Origin: Brevibacillus reuszeri
GTDB taxonomy: Bacteria > Bacillota > Bacilli > Brevibacillales > Brevibacillaceae
DNA: 64,000 bases
Direction: 5' to 3'
NCBI RefSeq assembly: GCF_001187725.1
Contig: NZ_LGIQ01000009.1
Span: 810,547 to 874,546 of the forward strand
Both the position numbers and the translations under genes were made by a program. Each line of letters begins with the position of its first letter. Position 1 is the first letter of the stretch. The notes beneath the pieces are model-generated. The model was not told where the DNA came from. It saw nothing but the letters and a program-made list of their open reading frames with translations, and ran no database searches. Positions 54,772-63,610 of this stretch are shown piece after piece.

Positions 54772-54789
54772 GTTGTGTGTACATACAAC
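54772..54789. promoter_or_regulatory. MarR operator candidate before the MFS gene
   Basis: GTTGTGTGTACATACAAC is a near-perfect 9-9 palindrome (one mismatch) in the MFS promoter region. The same core, TTGTATGTACA, recurs before the MarR gene itself, which supports a shared operator. Confidence 0.6.
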
Positions 54790-54805
54790 TATATTTATAA
54801 AAAAA

Positions 54806-55234
54806 TTACTCGTTCTCTAGTTTCTCACTCATCAATTCCATTTGTGCTGCCATTAAATCAGTAGGTTCTACCCCGAGGATTGCTTGATAGCGTCTGCACA
54901 AATTCTTCGACGCAGCACGGATCGTCTCTTCAAGCTCCAACCCTTTTTCAGTTGGATAAAGAAAAACATGCTTGCCCTGTACCTGTCGCTCCACCAGCTG
55001 TCTGGTTTGCAATTTGTCAACAAATCGCGTCAGTGTCGAAGGAGAGATATATAGTTTTTCTGCTACCTCTTTGTGAGGAATACCCGGATTTCCAATGACG
55101 AGACGAATGACATATCCATACATCGGGGTCAGCCCTGTCATCGCAAACTCTTCCTCTGCCATCTTCGTAATTGCACGGCTCAACCGGTTCGTCGTAAAAA
55201 ACAGGCAGTCATGCAAATAGCTTTCATCAGCCAT
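54806..55234 (-). CDS. MarR-family regulator
   Basis: A 142-residue MarR protein with the winged helix GIPHKEVAEKLYISPSTLTRFVDKLQTRQLVERQ. A cysteine near the N-terminus (HDCLFFTTNRL) is close to the reactive-Cys position of OhrR-type members, so thiol sensing is possible but not established. It precedes the MFS gene on the same strand and has an operator-like repeat upstream. Confidence 0.9.
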   Translation of the reverse strand: MADESYLHDCLFFTTNRLSRAITKMAEEEFAMTGLTPMYGYVIRLVIGNPGIPHKEVAEKLYISPSTLTRFVDKLQTRQLVERQVQGKHVFLYPTEKGLELEETIRAASKNLCRRYQAILGVEPTDLMAAQMELMSEKLENE

Positions 55235-55251
55235 GAATCCTCAACTCCGAA

Positions 55252-55266
55252 TTATTGTATGTACAA
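55252..55266. promoter_or_regulatory. MarR operator candidate before the marR-like gene
   Basis: TTGTATGTACAA (55255-55266) shares the core of the motif at 54772-54789 and lies about 20 bases upstream of the MarR start, consistent with autoregulation. Confidence 0.55.
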
Positions 55267-55375
55267 CAAATATAAAAGACGTCTTTTTTCTTGTCAACAA
55301 GATTATTTCAAACGATTCCACCTCCCCTCCTGCAATTTTTCAGTCTACATCCCTGCTTCGCAAAAAACTGTTCTT

Positions 55376-56263
55376 TTATCTTGTCAGCACCCTTCTTACC
55401 ATTTGCGGTGCCGTGCTTTTCTTGTCCCAATTGACGAGAAAAATACCCACGCAGATCAGTGCACCTCCAGCGATGACGTACCATTGCACCTGCTCACCCA
55501 GTAGACACCAGCTGCTGAGAACTCCGAAAAATGGTACGAGGAACAAAAAGGCACTCGTTTTGGTCGCATCCCCTTTTTTCAATAAATAAAACCAGAGTGA
55601 AAACTGTAAGATAGAACAAACAACTACGAGCATGAGCAGAATAAAGAGTGATGATGGATTGATGATGAAAACAGGCTCTTCTGTAAACATGCTCAGGAGC
55701 AAAATGATCAGCCCACCGGCAAGCATTTGATAAGCAGCAAGCACCATTGTGTCAAAAGCACTTCCCCACTTTTTGATCAGTAACGTCGCTACCGCAAAGC
55801 TAACAGCTGCGGCAAAAGCGAGCCAGGTGCCAGGCTGCAAATTTAGATGGAAGCCGAACGTAAAGACGACACCGATAAAACCGATGGCCACTCCTAACCA
55901 TTGATACGCGCAGTATACTTTGCCAAGCACAAAGGTACCCAGGACGATTACAATCAGCGGATTGACAAAGGTAATGATGGCCGACTCACTCGACGTAATC
56001 CAATGCAAGCTGTAAAAGCCACAGCCCATAACGCCTGCTGATTGAAATAGTCCGATAGTGCCAACCTGGAGCCACTGTTTGCTGCCTTGAGGCTTTGGTC
56101 GCTTGGAGACGATCACTGCGAGAATCCCGCCAGCGAGTAGGTAACGGACGGCGACAAGCAAGAATGGCGGCGCATAGGCTAACCCCATTTTTCCAATTGG
56201 AAACGCAATCCCCATCATAAGAGTAGTGAGAAGGATTAACCCGTAGTAACTCCATTTGTTCAT
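55376..56263 (-). CDS. EamA/DMT-family transporter
   Basis: A 295-residue, ten-segment drug/metabolite transporter with the two internal EamA repeats (first ending near FVLGKVYCAYQWLGVAIGFIGVV, second near LLGEQVQWYVIAGGALICVGIFLV). It is divergent from a LysR gene, with a dyad between them. It is probably an exporter of amino acids or similar metabolites. Confidence 0.9.
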   Translation of the reverse strand: MNKWSYYGLILLTTLMMGIAFPIGKMGLAYAPPFLLVAVRYLLAGGILAVIVSKRPKPQGSKQWLQVGTIGLFQSAGVMGCGFYSLHWITSSESAIITFVNPLIVIVLGTFVLGKVYCAYQWLGVAIGFIGVVFTFGFHLNLQPGTWLAFAAAVSFAVATLLIKKWGSAFDTMVLAAYQMLAGGLIILLLSMFTEEPVFIINPSSLFILLMLVVVCSILQFSLWFYLLKKGDATKTSAFLFLVPFFGVLSSWCLLGEQVQWYVIAGGALICVGIFLVNWDKKSTAPQMVRRVLTR

Positions 56264-56343
56264 TGCTGCTCTCCTCCACTTTGCTTGAGATGTTTTTATT
56301 GTAAAGGAGGATTGCCATCATGCATAATGATTAGTAAAGATAC

Positions 56344-56368
56344 TTGCTATCTCCATTTCTGATAGCAA
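56344..56368. promoter_or_regulatory. LysR-type dyad between the EamA and LysR genes
   Basis: TTGCTATC (56344-56351) and GATAGCAA (56361-56368) form a perfect inverted repeat with a 9-base spacer, about 55 bases before the LysR start. It is a suitable LysR recognition site. Confidence 0.6.
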
Positions 56369-56422
56369 AACTTTTCTTTCAATCATGAGTTATTTGGAAC
56401 GTCGAATCAGGAGGGGTTCTTT

Positions 56423-57322
56423 GTGGAAAGTTCCGATTTGCGGGTATTTCAAATGGTGGCAAGAGAGGGTTCGATTACAAAGGCAGCCGCTCGTTTAGGC
56501 TATGTTCAATCTAATGTTACTGCGAAAATACAGCAATTGGAGGCAGAGCTCGGCAATGTGCTTTTTCATCGCCATAACCGAGGAATGACGTTATCCTCCA
56601 GTGGCAAAATGCTTCTTGACTACGCAAACAAAATCGTCGGTCTGCTTGATGAAGCAACGAGAGCACTCTCATCGTCCAGTGAACCGAGCGGCCCGCTAGC
56701 GATTGGCTCTACACAGACGGCCGCCGCGGTACGGCTACCCAAGCTGCTTGCCTCGTATTATGCGCAATACCCCAATGTCCGTCTCTCTTTGGCTACCGGA
56801 CATACTCAGTTTTTAATGGATCAGGTGCTTCACTATGAACTCGACGGTGCCTTCATCGGCTGTGAATGCAATCATCCCGAACTCTCGTCTCTTCCAGCCT
56901 TTGAAGAAGAGCTGGTCATCGCTTCCACTGCATCCGTGATCGACATCGAGCATGCTTCCCAAAAGCCGATTCTCGTATTTACTCAGGGCTGCTCTTACCG
57001 TGCTGTATTGGAGCAGTGGATGAAAATGATGGGTCTGGATCAGCCTGTTATTATGGAGCTAGGGACCTTGGAGGCCATTATTGGAGGAGTAGCCGCTGGT
57101 CTAGGGATTTCCTTGCTGCCCAAAAAGGTAATCAGTAAGCATGTGGCGGAAGGAATGATCGCTACGCATCAAATTCCGGAGTCGATGCGGCTTATAAAAA
57201 CGGAGTTCATCACGCGGAAAGATACTTATGTGACGAGTGCACTTCAGGCGTTTATCGATCAATTGCCGAAGCTTGAAACTGTTTCAACCGTCATGAACAA
57301 TCAAGAAGCCTTGCGCTCCTAA
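56423..57322 (+). CDS. LysR-family transcriptional regulator
   Basis: A 299-residue LysR protein with the winged helix (VAREGSITKAAARLGYVQSNVTAKIQQLE) and a normal effector domain. The start is GTG with AGGAGGGG 7 bases upstream. It is divergent from the EamA transporter and probably regulates it. A terminator overlaps its 3' end. Confidence 0.92.
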   Translation: MESSDLRVFQMVAREGSITKAAARLGYVQSNVTAKIQQLEAELGNVLFHRHNRGMTLSSSGKMLLDYANKIVGLLDEATRALSSSSEPSGPLAIGSTQTAAAVRLPKLLASYYAQYPNVRLSLATGHTQFLMDQVLHYELDGAFIGCECNHPELSSLPAFEEELVIASTASVIDIEHASQKPILVFTQGCSYRAVLEQWMKMMGLDQPVIMELGTLEAIIGGVAAGLGISLLPKKVISKHVAEGMIATHQIPESMRLIKTEFITRKDTYVTSALQAFIDQLPKLETVSTVMNNQEALRS

Positions 57323-57339
57323 TAGCAGCAAGGCTTTTT
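57306..57339 (+). terminator. Terminator of the LysR gene
   Basis: AAGCCTTGC (57306-57314) and GCAAGGCTT (57328-57336) form a 9-bp stem followed by a T-run. The left arm lies within the last codons of the LysR gene. Confidence 0.8.
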
Positions 57340-57589
57340 CGATGAAAAATCTGGGACAACAGGCTGCTCGTTTGTCGATATCAAGAAACTGCTCGGGGTA
57401 AACGAGACGAGCGCGGCTTTTGTTCTTCCCTCACGAAATATGTTTACATAATTTTTATTATGTGAACTTTTTTCTCACCTTCTTCTCTCTTACACACAGA
57501 AAAAGAATTTTAACGTCAACGAAAAATGCCTAGTTCACTTTCTTTCCAAGACATTTTTATAGAGCCAATGTGTTCGTTATTTCCACTTG

Positions 57590-58477
57590 TCAGTCCCTAC
57601 CCGCCTCGTAAATCTTCTGAGCCAACATCGCCGGTCTTGTCAGTGTGTCCGTAAAGTGGTCTCCATCGCCAACGATCAAGCGGAACTGACCGAGACGGCT
57701 GGACATGTGCGGATGCCAGCCGAAGCCTTCTCCTTGTGGCAATGCATTGTCTTGGTAGAAGTAAACATAGCTTTTAGGCGTAGACAGTGCATAGAACGAT
57801 TTCAGATCCAGCTTCTCGAAAAGCGGCTTAGCCGGTTCCGGAGTGACACTTGCATACATCTGTTTGGCTTCCTTATGAGTTGCCGTATTGACGAATGCAT
57901 CCCGAAACAACGGAAACGTAAGCATGATCGTATCGTCCGTTGAGCTGGCTCTGAGCTGCTCGAAGCCTTCCTTCATTTCCGTGGTAAACTCGTCGGCAAC
58001 CGATTCGCCGTCTTTGAGTACGAAAGCGTCCCAGAAGACTAGGCGTCTGATGCGGTCCGGTACTTGCTCTGCAACCTTCTGGATGACCGATCCGCCGAAG
58101 CTGTGACCGACGAGAATAAAATCACGCAGGTTCCGTTTCGTTATAAAATCAACGACCGACTTCGTAATCATCGCATGCGTGACATCTTTATTTGGATCGT
58201 TGCCGTGACCTGCGTATTCCGGTGTATAGACGACATGACCTTGACTGCGCAGCACCTCTGCAACACTGTCCCAGAAGTGAGCGTCAGCCCAAGATCCGTG
58301 TACAAGCACGAAGATAAGCTGCTCTTGCTCCGGTGAATGGTATCCTTCATCCGCTCCTTGGGTACCCTTGGTCCAGGGCAGCCATCCTTCTGAATATGGG
58401 GAGGAATAATACCTGATTGGCATATACCTATAATCAGGGAAGGGAAATGGATAAAATTCTTGGCGATAAGGATACAT
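57590..58477 (-). CDS. Alpha/beta hydrolase with a Tyr/Pro-rich N-terminal extension
   Basis: A 295-residue alpha/beta hydrolase. Motif HGSWAD (about 60-65) is the oxyanion region, the nucleophile elbow is GHSFGG (about 125-130) and the catalytic His is in GDGDHFTDT. The fold resembles the salicylate-esterase (MES)/EstC-like group. The first 45 residues are unusual: rich in Tyr, Pro and Phe (YPYRQEFYPFPFPDYRYMP), with no signal peptide, a composition seen in coat or surface proteins. It is preceded by GAGAGGA and stands alone. Confidence 0.82.
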   Translation of the reverse strand: MYPYRQEFYPFPFPDYRYMPIRYYSSPYSEGWLPWTKGTQGADEGYHSPEQEQLIFVLVHGSWADAHFWDSVAEVLRSQGHVVYTPEYAGHGNDPNKDVTHAMITKSVVDFITKRNLRDFILVGHSFGGSVIQKVAEQVPDRIRRLVFWDAFVLKDGESVADEFTTEMKEGFEQLRASSTDDTIMLTFPLFRDAFVNTATHKEAKQMYASVTPEPAKPLFEKLDLKSFYALSTPKSYVYFYQDNALPQGEGFGWHPHMSSRLGQFRLIVGDGDHFTDTLTRPAMLAQKIYEAGRD

Positions 58478-58593
58478 GTGAAAGACATCCTCTCAAATCG
58501 ACATATATGCTCAGCTTATGCCCACTATGTTTGAGAGGTTCTCAAGCTCTATCCGTCGGTTCGACTCACCAAATCTTACTATCCGTGTAAATG

Positions 58594-59031
58594 CTACCGT
58601 ATCATCCGTTTTTTCAGGAAATACATAGTAATGAACACAATAAGAGCTCCGAAAACAACATATGGGTAAAAGTCTGACCAGCCATTCCTATCACCCGCAT
58701 ACTCACCCTCATAAGCTGCCTTAATATACACCCCCTCCTTTTCTTTCACAGCGATTGCATCCTTTCTTTCAAGTCCGATAATTTCGAAATATTCCGTTCC
58801 TTTTGGGTATCGATTCGAAAAATTCCCCGAGTAAGTCCCTTCCTGATCCGAATAGCTAGTAACCTTTCCGATTTTCGAGCCAATTTGTTTTGGATCTACA
58901 TGCTCCTCTGAGATCACATATATGCTTCCATTATTGACAACAAACATATACGCCCAGCTCGCCTTGACAGTACCAATAAATAAAGTACATGCAAGAAAGA
59001 GAGCCGAGAGTACACTCATCTGCATCCTCAT
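58594..59031 (-). CDS. Small membrane protein with signal peptide, unknown function
   Basis: A 145-residue protein with an N-terminal signal-like segment (about 5-27), an external domain of about 85 residues and a C-terminal transmembrane helix (about 119-138) followed by KKRMIR. The topology is a short surface protein anchored at its C-terminus. AGGGGGGA precedes the ATG. No family is recognised. Confidence 0.65.
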   Translation of the reverse strand: MRMQMSVLSALFLACTLFIGTVKASWAYMFVVNNGSIYVISEEHVDPKQIGSKIGKVTSYSDQEGTYSGNFSNRYPKGTEYFEIIGLERKDAIAVKEKEGVYIKAAYEGEYAGDRNGWSDFYPYVVFGALIVFITMYFLKKRMIR

Positions 59032-59040
59032 ATAATCCCC

Positions 59041-59235
59041 CCTTCGTCATATTTGACGCCCTATCATTTCCTTCGTTTCGATCGCTCCAAAATCTGATTG
59101 AACCGGGACAGCAGTTCGTGCAGACGTTATCCAACCATCCAGATTTTGAGGTGGTCATGATGGTTACCTCAAGAACCTTGAAGTCTTATGTGGAAGTCTT
59201 ACTGGAATCAAATGGATCATCGAGATTTCATAAAA
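59041..59235 (+). pseudogene. Possible coding remnant of about 60 codons
   Basis: One plus-strand frame reads protein-like, with LQNLIEPGQQFVQTL and HPDFEVVMMVTSRTLKSYV, but it has no good start, no ribosome site and runs directly into the terminator hairpin. It could be the 3' end of a lost gene. I cannot name the family, and chance remains possible. Confidence 0.25.
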
Positions 59236-59238
59236 AGA

Positions 59239-59278
59239 GGTATCCAGGAATGGATGTTTCGCTCCTGAATACCTTTTT
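59239..59278. terminator. Terminator of the Fur-box MFS gene
   Basis: GGTATCCAGGA (59239-59249) and TCCTGAATACC (59263-59273) form a 10-bp stem with one mismatch, flanked by A- and T-runs, so it can work on both strands. It lies just past the MFS stop. Confidence 0.75.
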
Positions 59279-59293
59279 GATTTTCCAATTCGT

Positions 59294-60475
59294 TTACGAG
59301 TTAGCTACCACAGCTTCCACTCTTCTCTTTGTAAATACACGTAGGCAAAACAGGAACAGCAATACGGCACAAACCACATACGGAATCGACAAATGAAGCG
59401 AGTATAGGAGGGTCCCGGTCAAGGGACCGATAAACGAGCCCACCCCTTGTGCCGCTGCCGTATAGGTGGCCACGGTTGATTGCTCTTCCGCCTGAACTGC
59501 AAGTGATGCCGCTGTGATATAACCGGGTAGAGTAAATCCGATTCCGATTCCAAATAAAACGAACACGAGTAGATACAGCGACGGAGCTAACAAAAATAGC
59601 GCAAAGGCGGCAAACAAAGATGTCAAGCCGAGTTTAAGTAAGCGAGCTGGCTTCCATCTGAGATAGCGTCCTACCATGAGCTGTACGACTACCACGATGA
59701 CCCCTGCCACGGAAAGCCCGACGCCGATCATCGTAGCTGCATCTATCGCGGCTAATGATAGCTGGTCCTGCATATAAATCCCGCACGTCACCTGCAAAAT
59801 GATCATAACGGTCGATAGCAACAGACCGATTGCCACATATAGACTGATGCGCGGATCAGTAGCCGACAGCTTTCCACCCGATGCCTTTTCCCGCTGCTTT
59901 TGCTGGGGAGGAATGATCATTGCAAAGCAAATCGCTACCACAGCAAGCAACGCAGCCGAAGCATACATAGGCGCTGTGAAGCCAACAGAAGTCAATGCGG
60001 CACCCAAAGCTGGCCCAAGTACAAAACCCATACCGCTCGCTCCCCCGAACAACGCCATCCCGGATGCCCGGTTTTGAGCGGTTGTCCACTCCATGAGATA
60101 GCCCTGTGCCATCGTTGGAATCGCTCCAAAGAAAAAACCGCCGACTGCCCGTAGAAAAAACAACTGCCAGTAAAGAACGATAGGATTTACCGCAACAAGC
60201 TGTGCCTGATCGGATAAATAAGCAAAGCTCGCGAGTGTCAAAAGGTAGCCAGTGATTGCAATCACCATGACCCTTTTCCGCTTGGTTCGTGCCCAATTTC
60301 CCCATAGAAAGCTGCCGATGATCCAGAACAAGCCGGTAATCGTCACCAGACTACCCGTTTGAATCTCCGTAAAGCCCAAATTGCGTGCCAGCAATCCCAG
60401 GATCGGATTGAAGGTGGCGATGGAAGTCATTGCGACCAGTACTGTGATAAAAATCATCAGGAAGTTTTTGTTCAC
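59294..60475 (-). CDS. MFS transporter under a Fur box (probable siderophore-related exporter)
   Basis: A 393-residue, 12-segment major facilitator protein. Motif-A-like LFWIIGSFLWGNWARTKRKRV follows helix 2. The start is GTG at 60475, with GAGGAGA upstream. A perfect Fur box lies 18-32 bases before it, so it should be induced by low iron. With the adjacent PchR-like AraC gene, export of a siderophore or import of an iron complex is likely. Confidence 0.85.
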   Translation of the reverse strand: MNKNFLMIFITVLVAMTSIATFNPILGLLARNLGFTEIQTGSLVTITGLFWIIGSFLWGNWARTKRKRVMVIAITGYLLTLASFAYLSDQAQLVAVNPIVLYWQLFFLRAVGGFFFGAIPTMAQGYLMEWTTAQNRASGMALFGGASGMGFVLGPALGAALTSVGFTAPMYASAALLAVVAICFAMIIPPQQKQREKASGGKLSATDPRISLYVAIGLLLSTVMIILQVTCGIYMQDQLSLAAIDAATMIGVGLSVAGVIVVVVQLMVGRYLRWKPARLLKLGLTSLFAAFALFLLAPSLYLLVFVLFGIGIGFTLPGYITAASLAVQAEEQSTVATYTAAAQGVGSFIGPLTGTLLYSLHLSIPYVVCAVLLFLFCLRVFTKRRVEAVVANS

Positions 60476-60492
60476 CGTGATTCTCTCCTCTC

Positions 60493-60507
60493 TGATAATG
60501 ATTATCA
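60493..60507. promoter_or_regulatory. Fur box
   Basis: TGATAATGATTATCA is an exact 7-1-7 Fur operator. It lies 18-32 bases upstream of the MFS start codon and would block its promoter when iron is sufficient. Confidence 0.88.
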
Positions 60508-60620
60508 ACCACTTGGAAACACTCCCTCTACTTGCAGCAGAAGTTTTTATCCCTACAGCGGGAGTAATTTCGTAAACTGGTCTACGCTATCCCATTAGCA
60601 AGCGACAATCGTCATACAAA

Positions 60621-60650
60621 AAAACAACCAAGCCGAAGCAAGGTTGTTTT
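60621..60650 (-). terminator. Terminator of the AraC-type gene
   Basis: AAAACAACC (60621-60629) and GGTTGTTTT (60642-60650) form a perfect 9-bp stem with a T-run on the minus strand. It touches the stop codon of the AraC-type reading frame. Confidence 0.7.
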
Positions 60651-61637
60651 AATATCCGAAGTGCCTTTTCACATATTCACTCGGGTTACAGCCGTACTGT
60701 TTTCGAAAGGCTGCCGTAAAATTACTGGCATTGCTATAACCAACTGCTACTGCCGCCTGTCCGATATTTACCTGTTCCGTTTCCATCAGCCACAGCGCTC
60801 TTTCCAAGCGAGCCTTTCTCACCTGCTCAAAGATCGTCATGTCGTACAATTCTCGAAAGCCCTGCTTTAGCTTGAACTCATTCATCCCTACCTGTCGTGA
60901 CAGCTGGCGAATTGATAACGGATTTTCCAAATGCGTGAGAATGAGTTCACGAGCTTGTTCGATCACTTCCCGGTCCTGCTTTCGCCAAATGACCTTTGTT
61001 TTGGAAGGGGGCTGTACGAAGCTGTGATCCTGATTGACCAGCGCAATGATTTCCATCGCTTTGCTCTCCAGATATAGCTTCTTGAGCGGTCCTTGATACG
61101 TGCAAAAGTACATGTCATGGACGCATTTTTCAATAGCCGGAGTCACTTCGTACGCGTCAATGCTGTCTGTATGCCGCTTTAAAAAGGCTTCCAGAGAACC
61201 TCTGTCTTCTATACTATCGGTATATCCAAAAAGATGCTCGGGACTCATCCGTATCTCCAAAAACTGATTTCGGATAAGTGCTTTCCTCTCCACATAAATC
61301 TGACTGTCCTCCAGAAAAACAACATTTCCTTGTTGACGGCTAATATGCCGTTCACGCCCGTTCCAAGCACAATACGTATCGCCATTCAGGCTGTAATTAA
61401 ACTCAAGCAATCGGCAGCTTTCCTTGATCGTTAGCTTCAGGTCCTCTACCAAACGTACATTGTAATGACAATTTCCATACCTGATCGAATACGCATGCGC
61501 GTAATCTCGCCAGACCCAGTATGGGACGGGATGACGGCCTGTTGCTCCCACTTCTGATCCCGCATCGTCCCCTGCATGGATTTCAGAAAGAGCGGGTAGT
61601 AATCATGAATATCCGAAATCTGCAATTGGAGTTCCAT
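60649..61637 (-). pseudogene. PchR-like AraC regulator with a frameshift
   Basis: The two pieces are in different frames. The 5' piece starts at the ATG at 61637, with AAAGGGAG upstream, and reads ELQLQISDIHDYYPL through RMRIRSGMEIVIT before a TAG at 61446-61448. The 3' piece continues the pattern from NVRLVEDLKLT in the minus-one frame to the AraC double helix-turn-helix (SIRQLSRQVGMNEFKLKQGF and VNIGQAAVAVGYSNASNFTAAFRKQYG). Adding one base near 61455-61475 would give a 329-residue PchR-like, siderophore-responsive regulator. This is a real frameshift or a sequencing error. Confidence 0.72.
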
Positions 61638-61723
61638 TTTCGTCTCCCTTTCCCGCCATTTCGATCCAGCGACTGTAAGGTATTGTATCATGCAAGGGGC
61701 CGTTATGGTCAATGCCGCTGCAC

Positions 61724-62698
61724 TTACTTCATCAGACCCTGTAGGGCTAGTACCTTCTTTTTCTTGCTCATTCGTGCTTCGATCGCTTGCTCCATAGTAA
61801 CAGCGATAAATCGTGTTTTAGTTTGGGGCCTTGACTGTGCAACCAGGTCCAAATCTGCGCTTATCGTCGTCCCCAGCGTCACAAAGCCTCCGCCGGTCGT
61901 TGCATCGCGTAACAACAGGATCAGCTCTTTTTCGTTCGGAACCATGATTGCCCCGATCGGATAAACAATGTCAACGGTATTGGAGAGGTTATTACCAGCG
62001 CCAAAGGGCGGATCGATCGGCTTGAACGATGCCGAGGCACCCGAATACCGATAGGCAATATTGTTGGACTCGATTCCCACCTGCCACTCCGAATTCAAAA
62101 AGGCTTTGACTCCTTCATCGCTTAACCGATAGCTGGAGATGCCCATCACCATGCGTATATCGACAGACGATGAAAACTTGGGCATATACTCCTCAGGTAT
62201 TCTCATACCGACATGATGAAATACTCCTGGTAACGGCTCGCCGATTATGATCTCATCCCCTGCCATCAGCTTACGGCCATGGAAGCCCCCAAGCTGGCTG
62301 AGTGTGTAGGTCGAACGAGACCCGAGAACATGCGGAACTTGTATGCCACCGGAGACACACAAGTACGATTTCACTCCTCTTTTCATAGAACGGAGGGTTA
62401 AAATATCACCTTCCTGCACGCAGATCGTCTCCCACATCGGTATGACTGACCCGTTCAACTTTACGTCCAATGGTGCCCCGGTAATGGCTATGACTGTTTT
62501 TTTGCGCACCTCGATTTCAGGACCTAGCAGCGTAATTTCGAGAGCCGCATAATCTACGGGATTTCCCAGTAAAATGTTTCCCAGAACGTAGGAGTACCTG
62601 TCAGCAGCACCCGAAGGAGGAACGCCCAGGTGGTAGTAATCTTTGCGTCCCATATCTTGGACCAATGTTTGCAGTCCGCCGTCCCGGATGTAAAGCAT
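61724..62698 (-). CDS. pxpC: 5-oxoprolinase subunit C / KipA-like carboxyltransferase-domain protein
   Basis: A 324-residue PxpC (KipA) protein with the blocks GGLQTLVQDMGR (7-18), GVPPSGAADRYSYVLGNILLGNP and LCVSGGIQVPHVLGSRSTYTLSQLGGFHGR. With PxpA and PxpB it hydrolyses 5-oxoproline to glutamate using ATP. Its ATG overlaps the pxpB stop (TAATG), so the two are translationally coupled. No pxpA (LamB/YcsF) gene is in the window. Confidence 0.9.
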   Translation of the reverse strand: MLYIRDGGLQTLVQDMGRKDYYHLGVPPSGAADRYSYVLGNILLGNPVDYAALEITLLGPEIEVRKKTVIAITGAPLDVKLNGSVIPMWETICVQEGDILTLRSMKRGVKSYLCVSGGIQVPHVLGSRSTYTLSQLGGFHGRKLMAGDEIIIGEPLPGVFHHVGMRIPEEYMPKFSSSVDIRMVMGISSYRLSDEGVKAFLNSEWQVGIESNNIAYRYSGASASFKPIDPPFGAGNNLSNTVDIVYPIGAIMVPNEKELILLLRDATTGGGFVTLGTTISADLDLVAQSRPQTKTRFIAVTMEQAIEARMSKKKKVLALQGLMK

Positions 62699-63585
62699 TA
62701 AAATCCCTCCATGAGCTGTGTCAAATACGCTTTTTTGTTTGCAAAATACTCCTCTGTGGAGAAATCAACATGCTTGATACGATAACGATACTCCCCCGCA
62801 TTTACCTGCCCGATAATCTGGTTATATTCGGCTTCATTCACTGGACGATGCTTCCATATGTCGCCGGGTCTTGCCAAAAAGAACGTGTCTTTCAGGTCAT
62901 GAAGTCTCCCTGATTGATCAAAAACGGGTACTGCCGCCGTCCCGATAAGCTGATAGCTGCCAGGAGCGTGCAAGGGATAGATCACAGTAAAAGCACCACC
63001 AAGTCCCACGGCTAGACTTGGCGTATCCGTACGTGGACTGCTGTATTTCGGCGTTTGGATGATTTGCTGCTGTTCCAGCCCTAATGGATACTCCCATGCC
63101 GTCCCTGGAATAAACCCCATCATCGTAATCAGATAGGGGCTGGATGAGTGGGCCTCGATAAATTCCTCCTTGGATGCAAAATGATTCAGCTTCATGACCA
63201 GCTCGAAGTCACTCATCGCATCATGCGAAATATTTCGCTCCGAAAAGCGACGACTGTACTCCTGTGTAAACGGATCATCGTACCAGATCGGAATTTCTAC
63301 GATTCGCACCTGCATATTCAGCTCGGAAGGATTACTTTTGGTGATATCGATTTCTTTCAAATACTCCAGCAAATCAACTGGAGAAATGACTTCCGGATCA
63401 AAACGGATAATATACGAAGAATTGGACGGGCAAATATCATGCACGCCAGGAATGTCCCGCTTGCGCAATTCATTTGTCACCGCCAAAGCTTTGAAATTAC
63501 TTTCTTCACTCATATCCCGAGAGATTTCCGCGTAAATGTATTCGTCTCCTCCAAAGTCAAAACGGGTTTCGGGCAAGGTAAACAT
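62698..63585 (-). CDS. pxpB: 5-oxoprolinase subunit B / KipI-like protein, slightly extended
   Basis: A 295-residue PxpB (KipI) protein, longer than the usual roughly 240 residues. It has the family segments RIVEIPIWYDD, MMGFIPGTAWEYPLGL, SPRTDTPSLAVGLGG and LIGTAAVPVFD. An extra N-terminal stretch and a longer middle loop account for the added length. AGAGGAG precedes the start. It follows a sigma-54 regulator gene by 25 bp. Confidence 0.88.
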   Translation of the reverse strand: MFTLPETRFDFGGDEYIYAEISRDMSEESNFKALAVTNELRKRDIPGVHDICPSNSSYIIRFDPEVISPVDLLEYLKEIDITKSNPSELNMQVRIVEIPIWYDDPFTQEYSRRFSERNISHDAMSDFELVMKLNHFASKEEFIEAHSSSPYLITMMGFIPGTAWEYPLGLEQQQIIQTPKYSSPRTDTPSLAVGLGGAFTVIYPLHAPGSYQLIGTAAVPVFDQSGRLHDLKDTFFLARPGDIWKHRPVNEAEYNQIIGQVNAGEYRYRIKHVDFSTEEYFANKKAYLTQLMEGF

Positions 63586-63610
63586 CCGAAATGCTCCTCT
63601 CTATCCACAA

